From Clostridiales bacterium (lineage in GTDB: Bacteria; Bacillota; Clostridia; Oscillospirales; Butyricicoccaceae): DNA of 64,000 bases. The DNA lies in assembly GCA_004555915.1 (NCBI GenBank), contig SFJM01000006.1, positions 1-64,000 of the forward strand, in the 5' to 3' direction. A model generated the notes under the pieces. The model made no database searches. It saw only the letters and a list, made by a program, of their open reading frames with translations, and had not been told where the DNA came from. Position 1 is the stretch's first letter, and each line of letters starts with the position of its first letter. The position numbers and the translations under genes were made by a program. Of the stretch, positions 49,897 through 58,301 are shown in pieces.

Positions 49897-50433
49897 TTAC
49901 AGTCCCATAATCAGGGCCTTGCCGATGGCAGCCACGGTCTTGGCATCATGGATTTCACCGGACGCAATGCGCTGGCACAGCTCGTCAAAGGGCATGCGGA
50001 CAATTTCCACAAATTCATCCTCATCCGGATGTACCTCGCCCTGTGTCAGCTCCTTGGCACAGAACAGGTGCAGCCGCTCATCCATAAAGCCGGGGGAAGG
50101 CCAGATTTCACCCATGGGAATCATGGTTCCGGCAACCAGGCCGGTTTCCTCCGAAAGCTCCCGCCTGCCGCAGTTTTCGGCATTTTCCGGGCCCTGATCC
50201 ATCTTTCCCGCCGGGATTTCCAGCGTGGTGGTCTCATAGGGATACCGGTACTGGCGCACCAGCGTCACCATGCGGTTTTCATCAATCGGCAGCACGCCAA
50301 CGCCGCCCACATGCTCGCAGACCTCCCGCTTGCAGGGCTTGCCATTTGGCAGCAGCGCGTCATCCACACGTACGGTCATAATTTTTCCATGAAATTTATA
50401 ATCACTCTTGACTTTCTTTTCTGTAAACTCCAT
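49897..50433 (-). CDS. NUDIX hydrolase (ADP-ribose pyrophosphatase type)
   Basis: Cleaves ADP-ribose or related nucleoside diphosphates. A 178-residue protein with the Nudix box REL-SEETGL preceded by IPAGKMDQGPENAENCGR (one residue longer than the textbook spacing), and GFMDERLHLFCAKEL, characteristic of NudF/YqkG-like enzymes. AAGGAG lies 8 bases before the ATG at 50433. It ends 22 bases before the WalK-like gene, so it may head that operon, although a functional link is not obvious. Confidence 0.92.
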   Translation of the reverse strand: MEFTEKKVKSDYKFHGKIMTVRVDDALLPNGKPCKREVCEHVGGVGVLPIDENRMVTLVRQYRYPYETTTLEIPAGKMDQGPENAENCGRRELSEETGLVAGTMIPMGEIWPSPGFMDERLHLFCAKELTQGEVHPDEDEFVEIVRMPFDELCQRIASGEIHDAKTVAAIGKALIMGL

Positions 50434-50615
50434 TGTAAAGCTCCTTCCGCAAAAATGGGTTCGATATGCCTTGCACAGAATATGGCAGCGCCATGTTTTT
50501 CCTGCTGCCTCTGTGGACTCGTTCTCAGCTTTTAGTATAAAATCAACCGGCCGCTTTGTCAAACCGCTTTCCGGGTATTTCCCCGTATTCCCAAGCTTTT
50601 TTTCCTGCAGCAGGG

Positions 50616-50662
50616 CAAAAAAGCCGCCCTCCCCACCGCATGGCTGCGGCAGGAAGGGCGGA
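50616..50662 (-). terminator. Terminator of the glycogen operon
   Basis: Minus-strand CCGCCCTTCC / GGGGAGGGCGG stem followed by CTTTTTT, 19 bases after the glgA stop. Confidence 0.85.
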
Positions 50663-50680
50663 ATAATGGTTTACGGTTTA

Positions 50681-52117
50681 TCAGCCGTTGAGGGCACTCT
50701 GATACAGGTCCATATATACCTGTGCGGAATGATCCCAGCTGAAGTCGGTGGTCATGCCGGCAATCTGCATGGCTCTCCATGCCTCCTGATTGTGGCGGAA
50801 CAGGTAGCAGGCACGCTCGATGACATGCAGCATTTCATGGGCATTGTAGTTCGCAAACGAGAAGCCGGTGCCCTCGCCGGTGAACTGGTTGTACGGGATA
50901 ACGGTATCCTTCAGGCCGCCTGTCTCGCGAACCAGCGGCAGGGTGCCGTAGCGCATGGCAATCATCTGTGCCAGCCCGCATGGCTCAAACAGGGACGGCA
51001 TCAGGAACAGGTCACAGCCCGCGTAAATCTTGTTCGCCAGATCATTGGAGAACATGATGTTGGTGGAAATCTTGTCCGGATGCTGCCACTTGGCATTGAT
51101 GAACATCTGCTCATATGTGTAGTCGCCGGTACCCAGCACAATCAGGCGCACATCCTGCTCCAGAATGTCGTTGAGCACGCACTGGATCAGATCCAGGCCC
51201 TTCTGGCTGGTCAGACGTCCGACCATGCCGATAACCGGGGTCTCGTCGTCAGCCTGCAGGCCGCACATCGCCAGCAGCTGCTTCCGGTTTTCCTTCTTGT
51301 CGTCCAGCGTGCTCACGCTGTAATTCTTGAACAGATGGGGATCGGTCTCCGGGTTGTAGGCATCCACATCAATGCCGTTGACAATGCCGCTTACCTTGCC
51401 CTGATTCCAGCGCAGCACAGGATCCAGATGGAAGCCGTAGAACGGGGTCTGGATTTCACCGGCATAGGTGGACGATACGGTGGTGACACGGTCTGCACAC
51501 ACAATGGCAGCCTTCATCATGTTGACATCGCCATCCTGCTGCATGAAGCCGTTGTCGAAATGGTAGTCGTCAATGCCCAGCACATAGGACAGAATCTCAC
51601 GGCCGTACTGGCCCTGGAACTGGATGTTGTGGATGGTAAAGACGGTCTTAATGCCTTCATACCAGGGGCGATAGTTGTAGTTCAGGCAATAATATACCGG
51701 AACCAGCGCGCTCTGCCAGTCATTGCAGTTGATGACATCCGGACGGAAGCCGATCTCCGGCAGCATTTCCAGCACGGCACGGGAGAAGAATGCAAAGCGT
51801 TCCGCGTCATCATATTCGCCATATACCTGGTTGCGGGCGAAATAATATTCATTGTCCAGGAAATAGTACTTGACACCTGCGTCCTCATAGACGAAAATGC
51901 CGCAGTACTGATTGCGCCATGCGAGCTGTACATACAGGCTCTTGATGTAGTACATCTTGTCGCGCCATTCTCTGCCGATCTTGCTGTACAGCGGGCAGAC
52001 AACTGCCACCTCGCAGCCCTTTGCTGCCAGTGCCTTCGGCAGGGAGCCTGCCACGTCACCCAGTCCGCCGGTCTTGATAAACGGCGCAACCTCGCTGGCT
52101 ACATATAAAACTTTCAT
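50681..52117 (-). CDS. glgA: Glycogen synthase (ADP-glucose)
   Basis: Extends alpha-1,4-glucan from ADP-glucose. GT5-family protein of 478 residues: the ADP-glucose-binding KTGGLGDVAGSLPKAL near residue 15, VGRLTSQKGLDLI in the second Rossmann domain, and the EPCGLAQMIAMRYGTLPLVRETGGL acceptor region. GGAGG is 8 bases before the ATG at 52117. It is the last gene of glgB-glgC-glgD-glgA but is separated from glgD by a full terminator and a second GC hairpin, so its level is probably lower than or independent of the others. Confidence 0.96.
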   Translation of the reverse strand: MKVLYVASEVAPFIKTGGLGDVAGSLPKALAAKGCEVAVVCPLYSKIGREWRDKMYYIKSLYVQLAWRNQYCGIFVYEDAGVKYYFLDNEYYFARNQVYGEYDDAERFAFFSRAVLEMLPEIGFRPDVINCNDWQSALVPVYYCLNYNYRPWYEGIKTVFTIHNIQFQGQYGREILSYVLGIDDYHFDNGFMQQDGDVNMMKAAIVCADRVTTVSSTYAGEIQTPFYGFHLDPVLRWNQGKVSGIVNGIDVDAYNPETDPHLFKNYSVSTLDDKKENRKQLLAMCGLQADDETPVIGMVGRLTSQKGLDLIQCVLNDILEQDVRLIVLGTGDYTYEQMFINAKWQHPDKISTNIMFSNDLANKIYAGCDLFLMPSLFEPCGLAQMIAMRYGTLPLVRETGGLKDTVIPYNQFTGEGTGFSFANYNAHEMLHVIERACYLFRHNQEAWRAMQIAGMTTDFSWDHSAQVYMDLYQSALNG

Positions 52118-52140
52118 ACCTTGGGCCTCCATATCCCTTT

Positions 52141-52162
52141 CCCCGGGCCTGTTGTCCCGGGG
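52141..52162 (-). promoter_or_regulatory. GC-rich hairpin in the glgA leader
   Basis: CCCCGGG-8 bases-CCCGGGG, a perfect 7-base-pair stem ending about 8 bases before the glgA ribosome site, downstream of the glgD terminator. Confidence 0.55.
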
Positions 52163-52177
52163 AACTGTGTTTCTCGC

Positions 52178-52217
52178 TAAAAAAACCGGGAGAACGAAAT
52201 CATCCGTCCTCCCGGCC
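52178..52217 (-). terminator. Terminator between glgD and glgA
   Basis: Minus-strand CCGGGAG / CTCCCGG stem with a 16-base loop and TTTTTTT. Confidence 0.85.
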
Positions 52218-52273
52218 GATTCCGGATTTATGATTCGCCGTTGAATCGTGTCCGAACATTCAGTTTCAAAGCA

Positions 52274-53404
52274 TCAAACGATGGTGTTCTTTGCGATTGC
52301 TACCGGATAGGTTGCATGGCCCATCATCTTGCGGTTCTCACGAACGGTTACGCCCTTGTCGGTAACCACATAGGACAGCTCAACACCCTCAGAGATGATG
52401 CCGCTCTGCATGATGATGGAATCCTTGACCACAGCGCCCTTGGCAATCTTGCAGCCACGGAAGATGATGGAATTCTCAACGGTACCCTCAATGCGGGAGC
52501 CGTCAGCAATCAGGCTGTCGCTGACAACCGCATCCTCGCCATAGTAGGTCGGTGCGGAGTCATGGATCTTGGTCAGGATCGGGCGGCTCTTCAGGAATAC
52601 CTGATCGCGGATGTCCTTATCCAGCATATCCATGGAAGCGGAGAAGTAGCTCTTGACATCTTCAATCTTCGCAACATACTTGTCGAATACATACGCCTGG
52701 ATTGCGTCGCCCCGGTTGAATACATGCTGCATTGCATCGCGCTCGAAGGAATGCAGGTTATGGGTTACGCAGTCAGACAGCAGGTCCAGCAGATACTTGC
52801 GCTTCATGATATAGATGCCCAGGCTCTTGTACTTGCACTTGCCGCCGGCATTGTCGCCATTGCGGATGTCATTGACCTCATGGCGCGGGGACAGGTTGAG
52901 GAACATGTCGAACGCGCCGCCGTCGCCGTTCTTGGTGCAGACGATGGTAACATCAGCGCCGGACTTCTTGTGCTCACGCATTGCCTCATCCAGCGGAATG
53001 TTGGCAATGATGTCTGCGCCGCAGACAACCACATGCTCGCACTTGCTCTTCTGCAGCATATCGCTGACAGAGCCCAGAGCCTCCAGAGAGGTGTGGTAAT
53101 TCTCGGTTACCAGCGGAGAGGACTTGGGTGCGAATGCATTCGGCGGGCACAGCATCAGGCCGCCGCGCTTGCGGGACAGGTCCCAATCCTTGCCGGAGCC
53201 CAGATGATCCATCAGGGACTGATACTTATCTCTCATCAGTACGCCGACCTGATAGCAGCCGGAGTTAACCAGATTGGAGAGCATGAAATCGATCACACGA
53301 TAGCGGCCGCCGAACGGTACGGAAGCAACCGGACGATGCTCGGACAGCTCGCGCAGATCGTTGTTGCTGTCAAAACCAATGATAATACCCAGTGTGTTTT
53401 TCAT
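52274..53404 (-). CDS. glgD: Glucose-1-phosphate adenylyltransferase subunit GlgD
   Basis: Second subunit of the Firmicutes ADP-glucose pyrophosphorylase. The 376-residue protein has the nucleotidyltransferase fold, but the P-loop GGRG/KPAVPFGG of GlgC is replaced (LGIIIGFDSNNDLRELSEHRPVASVPFGGRYR), and it retains VVCGADIIANI and a left-handed beta-helix C-terminus. GlgD alone is nearly inactive in studied species and acts by stimulating GlgC. It starts 11 bases after glgC, with GAGGTG as ribosome site. Confidence 0.93.
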   Translation of the reverse strand: MKNTLGIIIGFDSNNDLRELSEHRPVASVPFGGRYRVIDFMLSNLVNSGCYQVGVLMRDKYQSLMDHLGSGKDWDLSRKRGGLMLCPPNAFAPKSSPLVTENYHTSLEALGSVSDMLQKSKCEHVVVCGADIIANIPLDEAMREHKKSGADVTIVCTKNGDGGAFDMFLNLSPRHEVNDIRNGDNAGGKCKYKSLGIYIMKRKYLLDLLSDCVTHNLHSFERDAMQHVFNRGDAIQAYVFDKYVAKIEDVKSYFSASMDMLDKDIRDQVFLKSRPILTKIHDSAPTYYGEDAVVSDSLIADGSRIEGTVENSIIFRGCKIAKGAVVKDSIIMQSGIISEGVELSYVVTDKGVTVRENRKMMGHATYPVAIAKNTIV

Positions 53405-53415
53405 TTATCTTCACC

Positions 53416-54624
53416 TCATTCTGCATCCGGAATATCCTGGTCGGGCATTTCCTTGGCTGCCACAACAGCATTCTTGCCAACGGTAATGCCAGGAGCAACA
53501 ACTGCTACACCCCAGTTATCCTTGACTTCCTCCGGCGTATTGCCGATCTTGGCACCTGCACAGATGCGTGCATTCTCTGCCACGATGGCATACTTGACCT
53601 CTGCACCCTTTTCCACGGTTGCGCCCGGCATGATGATGGAATATTCCACCTTTGCGCCTGCTTCTACCGTAACGTTCGGGAACAGGACAGAATTGGTCAC
53701 ACTGCCTTCGATCTCACAACCCTCACTCAGCAGCGAATGCTTGACATCTGCGCTCTTGCCGGTAAAGTGCGGAGGAGCACCGGTGGTACGGCCATAGATG
53801 CGCCAGTCCTCGTCCTCCAGGTTCAGGCCGGAATTCGGGGACAGCAGATCCATGTTTGCTTCCCACAGGGACTCGATGGTACCAACGTCCTTCCAGTAGC
53901 CGTCGAAGCGATAGGTCTGCATGTTCTCGCCACGTGCCAGCATAGCCGGGATGATGTTCTTACCGAAGTCATTGGAGGATTCCGGATTGTTTTCGTCCTC
54001 GATGAGGTACTTACGCAGCTTGGACCAGGTGAAGATGTAGATACCCATGGAAGCCAGAGTGCTCTTCGGATGTGCCGGCTTCTCCTCGAACTCGTAAATC
54101 GAGCCGTCCGGATTGCAGTTCATGATACCGAAGCGCTTTGCCTCTTCCAGAGTTACATTGAGTACAGCGATGGTAGCCGCTGCATTCTTTTCCTTATGCT
54201 GGTCGAGCATCTTGTCATAATCCATCTTGTAGATATGGTCGCCCGACAGAATCAGAACATATTCCGGATCATACTCATCAATGAAGCTGATGTTCTGATA
54301 AATTGCATTTGCTGTGCCCTTATACCATTCAGAGCCCTTGCCGCCTTCATACGGAGGCAGTGCATACACGCCGCCATACAGTCTGTCGAGATCCCAGGTC
54401 TGACCATTTGCCAGGTACACGTTCAAAACGTGCGGCTCATACTGTGTCAGAACGCCAACCGTGTCAATACCGGAATTCACACAGTTGGACAGCGGAAAGT
54501 CGATAATACGGTATTTGCCGCCAAACGGCACCGCAGGCTTTGCAACGTTCTGGGTCAGTACATACAGTCTGCTGCCACGGCCGCCAGCCAGCAGCATTGC
54601 AACGCATTCTTTTTTCCTAGACAT
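53416..54624 (-). CDS. glgC: Glucose-1-phosphate adenylyltransferase GlgC
   Basis: Catalytic ADP-glucose pyrophosphorylase, the committed step of glycogen synthesis. 402 residues with AMLLAGGRGSRLYVLTQNVAKPAVPFGGKYRIIDF, the substrate-binding GTANAIYQN, ILSGDHIYKMDY and FEEKPAHP, and a beta-helix end. GGAG lies 8 bases before the ATG. It follows glgB in the same direction and precedes glgD. Confidence 0.97.
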   Translation of the reverse strand: MSRKKECVAMLLAGGRGSRLYVLTQNVAKPAVPFGGKYRIIDFPLSNCVNSGIDTVGVLTQYEPHVLNVYLANGQTWDLDRLYGGVYALPPYEGGKGSEWYKGTANAIYQNISFIDEYDPEYVLILSGDHIYKMDYDKMLDQHKEKNAAATIAVLNVTLEEAKRFGIMNCNPDGSIYEFEEKPAHPKSTLASMGIYIFTWSKLRKYLIEDENNPESSNDFGKNIIPAMLARGENMQTYRFDGYWKDVGTIESLWEANMDLLSPNSGLNLEDEDWRIYGRTTGAPPHFTGKSADVKHSLLSEGCEIEGSVTNSVLFPNVTVEAGAKVEYSIIMPGATVEKGAEVKYAIVAENARICAGAKIGNTPEEVKDNWGVAVVAPGITVGKNAVVAAKEMPDQDIPDAE

Positions 54625-54745
54625 TCTTTCTGCTCCAATCTTTGTTAGATTTAGAAGGGAGACATGACCCCCTCTTAACTGAATCTTACATTTCCCACTC
54701 TATCAAAACAATGCCCGCACCCTGGTGGGGCAGTGTCTGCCAGAT

Positions 54746-56614
54746 TCATGATGGTTCTTCCGGCAGGAAAAACCGTACACTGAACGCCGGTACACGCAGC
54801 TTCAGGCTGCAGCTGCTGTCCTCCCGGGCGGTGCAGCTCACACCCTCCGTACCGGTGCCGCCATAGCTGATGCAGTCGGAGGAAAAGGCCTCCTCCCAGC
54901 CCGCCGACGATGCCAGTGTGATGGTATAACCGGACACCTGCCGTCCGGTAACATTGATGACCGCCAGAAGCCGCTGTCCCGACGGGCTGCGCCGTTCAAA
55001 GGAAAGCAGTCCCGGTACCTTTGCGCCGCGGTCAATCCAGATCAGGCTGTCCGCCTGCTCCGGCCATTCCCACAGCTGCGGGGTCCGGCGGTAAAACAGG
55101 TTCAGCCCACGCACATATTCCCGCATCTGCCGGTGTGTTTCGTAATCCAGCAGCATCCAGTCCAGGCCGTGATGGCAGGCCCATTCGGTAAACTGTGCGA
55201 ACTCGCCGCCCATAAACAGCAGCTTGTCCCCCGGATGTGCCATGACAAAGCCATACAGCGTGCGCAGGCGTGCAAATTTTTCGTGATACTCGCCCGGCAT
55301 GCGGGAGAGCAGGGAACCCGCTCCATGGGAGACGGTGTCATGCGACATGGGAAGAATATGATGTTCTCCCGCGCTGTCCAGCAGCGACAAGGACAGCCAG
55401 TCGGTGAAATCCTCGGTGTTTTCCGGCTGTTCCAGATGCTGCAGCGCTTCACGAATCCAGTCATCCCGCCACATGTTGGAAAAGCCCAGTCCGCCCAGCC
55501 GGGTCGGCTTGGTGACCGACGGCCACAGGCCGGTGCTGCTGGCAATCATCCGCACCCGGGGCTGCTGCTCCGCCATGCTGTCACACAGCATGCGCAGGAA
55601 TGCCGCGCCCTTCAGGTTCTGGTTTTCACCGTATTCATTTGCCTGCCAGCTGCCTGCCTCACGCTGATAATCGAGAAACAGCATGGGCTGTACCGAGCTG
55701 ACCCGGATTCCGTCCGCATGGAACTGGGATACCCAGAACATCGCAGAGGACAGCAGGAAGGAAATCGTCTCTCCCCTGCCCAGGTCAAACCGCTGCATGC
55801 CGAAGGGCATGGTGTTATCCGGCGGCGGGCATTCATAACACGGCTCACCGTCAAAGCAGATCAGGCCGTGTGCATCGCTGGGGAAACCGGCAGCGGTCCA
55901 GTCCAGAATGACACCCAGGCCTGCCTGATGGCACCGGTCGATGAAATACATCAGGTCATGGGGTGTGCCGTACCGGCTGGTGGCTGCAAACCATCCCAGA
56001 GGCTGGTAGCCCCATGAGCCGTCATAGGGATGCTCCATCAAAGGCAAAAGCTCCAAATGTGTATACCCCATATCGCGCACATACGGTATCAGCCGGTCCG
56101 CCATTTCACGGTAGGAATAAAACGAGCTGTCATCCCGTACCTGCCAGGAACCGAAATGCACCTCATACATATTGACCGGTTCCGCCGGGGGGATATCCCG
56201 CTGCATCCATTCCCGGTCATGCCATTCGTAGCCCTCCATCTCATAATACCGCGAGGCATTGTACGGACGGGTTTCCGCAAAAAAGGCAAACGGGTCTGCT
56301 TTGTCAAAAACATCGCCGTTTTCCGTGCGTATACTGTATTTATAGCAGTCAAACCGCTCGATATCCGTCAGGAAGCATTCCCAGATTTCCGGGTCCTGCT
56401 CCATCCGCTGCATCGGGGCAAAGCTGCGCAGCCAGCCGTTTTTCTCATTGATGACCGAAACGTCTGCCGCGTGCGGCGCCCACAGCCGAAAGGCCACGCC
56501 CTCCTGACCGTCACGCATTTCCCGATGTGCACCGAGCCATTCCCATGCCTGATGCTCTGTTCCGTCGTGAAAACGGCGCAGGCGGTCAGCTGCAGAGGTT
56601 CTGTTTTCTCCCAC
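54746..56614 (-). CDS. glgB: 1,4-alpha-glucan branching enzyme
   Basis: Introduces alpha-1,6 branches in glycogen. An N-terminal CBM48 (AFRLWAPHAADVSVINEKNGW) is followed by a GH13 barrel: YTHLELLPLMEHPYDGSWGYQPLGWFAATSRYG, the region around FHADGIRVSSV, and MSHDTVSHGAGSL. In the expected nucleophile motif DGxRxDAV the sequence reads ADGIRVSSVQPML, so the usual Asp is Ser; similar GlgB-like proteins exist and activity should be tested. The frame is open to 56809; AAAGGAG abuts an ATG at 56623 and is 9 bases from a GTG at 56614, here preferred. Confidence 0.85.
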   Translation of the reverse strand: MGENRTSAADRLRRFHDGTEHQAWEWLGAHREMRDGQEGVAFRLWAPHAADVSVINEKNGWLRSFAPMQRMEQDPEIWECFLTDIERFDCYKYSIRTENGDVFDKADPFAFFAETRPYNASRYYEMEGYEWHDREWMQRDIPPAEPVNMYEVHFGSWQVRDDSSFYSYREMADRLIPYVRDMGYTHLELLPLMEHPYDGSWGYQPLGWFAATSRYGTPHDLMYFIDRCHQAGLGVILDWTAAGFPSDAHGLICFDGEPCYECPPPDNTMPFGMQRFDLGRGETISFLLSSAMFWVSQFHADGIRVSSVQPMLFLDYQREAGSWQANEYGENQNLKGAAFLRMLCDSMAEQQPRVRMIASSTGLWPSVTKPTRLGGLGFSNMWRDDWIREALQHLEQPENTEDFTDWLSLSLLDSAGEHHILPMSHDTVSHGAGSLLSRMPGEYHEKFARLRTLYGFVMAHPGDKLLFMGGEFAQFTEWACHHGLDWMLLDYETHRQMREYVRGLNLFYRRTPQLWEWPEQADSLIWIDRGAKVPGLLSFERRSPSGQRLLAVINVTGRQVSGYTITLASSAGWEEAFSSDCISYGGTGTEGVSCTAREDSSCSLKLRVPAFSVRFFLPEEPS

Positions 56615-56741
56615 CGGCCCCATCTCCTTTCCACAGAACACCGGTTGAACATGCGAAATTCCGAAAAAGCACAAACTTTTTCGGACATTTGGGGTGCTGT
56701 CCGTGCACAACGCACAGACAACATTTTTCATTTGTAGGAAT

Positions 56742-56770
56742 ATTATACAACATTCCTGAAAGCAAGTCCA
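56742..56770 (-). promoter_or_regulatory. Promoter of the glycogen operon
   Basis: Minus-strand -35 TGGACT (56765-56770), 17-base spacer, perfect -10 TATAAT (56742-56747), about 120 bases upstream of glgB. Confidence 0.65.
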
Positions 56771-56810
56771 GAAAAAATGTGGATTTTTACACATTTTTTG
56801 CGAAGGCAAA

Positions 56811-58058
56811 TTATAGCAGCTGTTTTCGGCCCTCTGCCGCCCGCAAAATCATATCCAGCGCGTGGTTTGCCGCCTCCCAGCGGGCACCTTCCCGCCCCCT
56901 CGGAGACAGAATACACCGCACCTGTGTGCGCCCCCGATCATATATTCCGATATAAATGGTTCCCGCCGGCGTGCCGTCCTCGCCCCCATCCGGGCCTGCA
57001 TAACCGGTGATGCCAATGCCCAGGTCGGTACCATAGGCTTTTGCAATGCCTTCTGCCATTTCCCGTGCCGTCTGGCTGGATACGGCGGTATACCGGTCCA
57101 GCGTTTCCTGTTTCACGCCCAGCACCTTCACCTTGATTTCATTGCAGTAGGTGCAGGCACCGCCCTTGTAAAACACCGATGCGCCGGGCACATCCGTAAT
57201 GCGTTTGGACAGCAGGCCGCCGGTGCAGCTCTCCGCCACGGACAGGCTCAGCCCCTTTTCCGTCAGTACCTTTGCCACGGCATGCGCAAGATCCGGTACA
57301 TCCACGCCATAGACCACATCCCCCAGCTGGTCACACACCTGTCTGACCACCGGTTCCAGCAGCTGTTCCGCTTCTTCCTTTGTGTCTGCCTTTGCGGTCA
57401 CGCGTACCAGACATTCCCCATCCTTTGCGTAGGGCGCTACTGTGGGGTTGCTGCTGCGCTCCATCAGGTCATGCAGCTTCTCCTCCATGGTGGATTCACC
57501 GATACCGAAAATCCGGATATGGTGCGACACAATCACACCGCCTGCCAGTCTGGCAAGATATGCCATGCCTGCCGTGCGGAATACCGGCGTGCATTCCCTG
57601 GGCGGCCCGGGCAGCATCATGACATGCACGCCGTCCGCTTCAAACACACAGCCCGGTGCGGTACCCCAGTCGTTGGCCAGCACCTTACAGTCTGACGGAA
57701 GCATGGCCTGCTTCACATTGTTCTGGGTCATCTCCCTGCCGATCTGTTCAAAAAACGCGGTAATCCGCCGCAGCGTGGGCTTGTGCAGCACCAGCTTCTT
57801 GCCAAATGCCTCGGCAATGGTTTCACGGGTCAGGTCATCCAGCGTGGGACCCAGCCCGCCGGTTGTAATAATCAGATCCGACCGTTTGCGCGCGATGTCC
57901 AGAACCTCCTTCAGCCGTTCCGGGTTGTCCCCCACCACGGTCTGGTAATAGACATCAATGCCCAGCTCATTCAGTCCCATGGAAATCACCTGCGCGTCGG
58001 TGTTGACTATATCACCCAGCAGGATTTCCGTGCCCACTGCAATCATTTCTGCTTTCAT
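56811..58058 (-). CDS. cinA: CinA family protein with nicotinamide-nucleotide amidase domain
   Basis: Full-length 415-residue CinA. The N-terminal molybdopterin-binding-like domain acts on ADP-ribose/NMN-type compounds (AVGTEILLGDIVNTDAQVIS, TTGGLGPTLDDLTRETIAEA, MLPGPPRE), and the C-terminal PncC domain deamidates nicotinamide mononucleotide (SLSVAESCTGGLLSKRITDVPGAS, GITGYAGPDGGEDGTPAGTIYIGI). Start at 58058, with AAGGG 7 bases upstream. It stands as a single gene between glgB and the glutamate-synthase-like unit. Confidence 0.95.
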   Translation of the reverse strand: MKAEMIAVGTEILLGDIVNTDAQVISMGLNELGIDVYYQTVVGDNPERLKEVLDIARKRSDLIITTGGLGPTLDDLTRETIAEAFGKKLVLHKPTLRRITAFFEQIGREMTQNNVKQAMLPSDCKVLANDWGTAPGCVFEADGVHVMMLPGPPRECTPVFRTAGMAYLARLAGGVIVSHHIRIFGIGESTMEEKLHDLMERSSNPTVAPYAKDGECLVRVTAKADTKEEAEQLLEPVVRQVCDQLGDVVYGVDVPDLAHAVAKVLTEKGLSLSVAESCTGGLLSKRITDVPGASVFYKGGACTYCNEIKVKVLGVKQETLDRYTAVSSQTAREMAEGIAKAYGTDLGIGITGYAGPDGGEDGTPAGTIYIGIYDRGRTQVRCILSPRGREGARWEAANHALDMILRAAEGRKQLL

Positions 58059-58237
58059 CTGCATTCCCTTCTTTCCGAAATCAACAAAAAACGGACAAAT
58101 GCCATACCATCCGTCCGCTGCCGGCAGAACTGCTCCGCCAGTATATCATACATATTGGGTTTTTCTCTGTCAGTTTATGCGGTACAGGTTACCACAGTGT
58201 TATTGTATCACACCCTCCAGTTTTTGGCAAGCTGCAC

Positions 58238-58283
58238 AAAAACCGGGGCTTTCACGGCAGAAATCTGCTCGCAAAAGCCCCAT
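58238..58283 (-). terminator. Terminator of the rubrerythrin/glutamate-synthase-like operon
   Basis: Minus-strand GGGGCTTTtGCG / CGTGAAAGCCCC stem and GGTTTTTG tail, about 20 bases after the stop. Confidence 0.8.
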
Positions 58284-58301
58284 CGGATACATATTTTGTG
58301 A

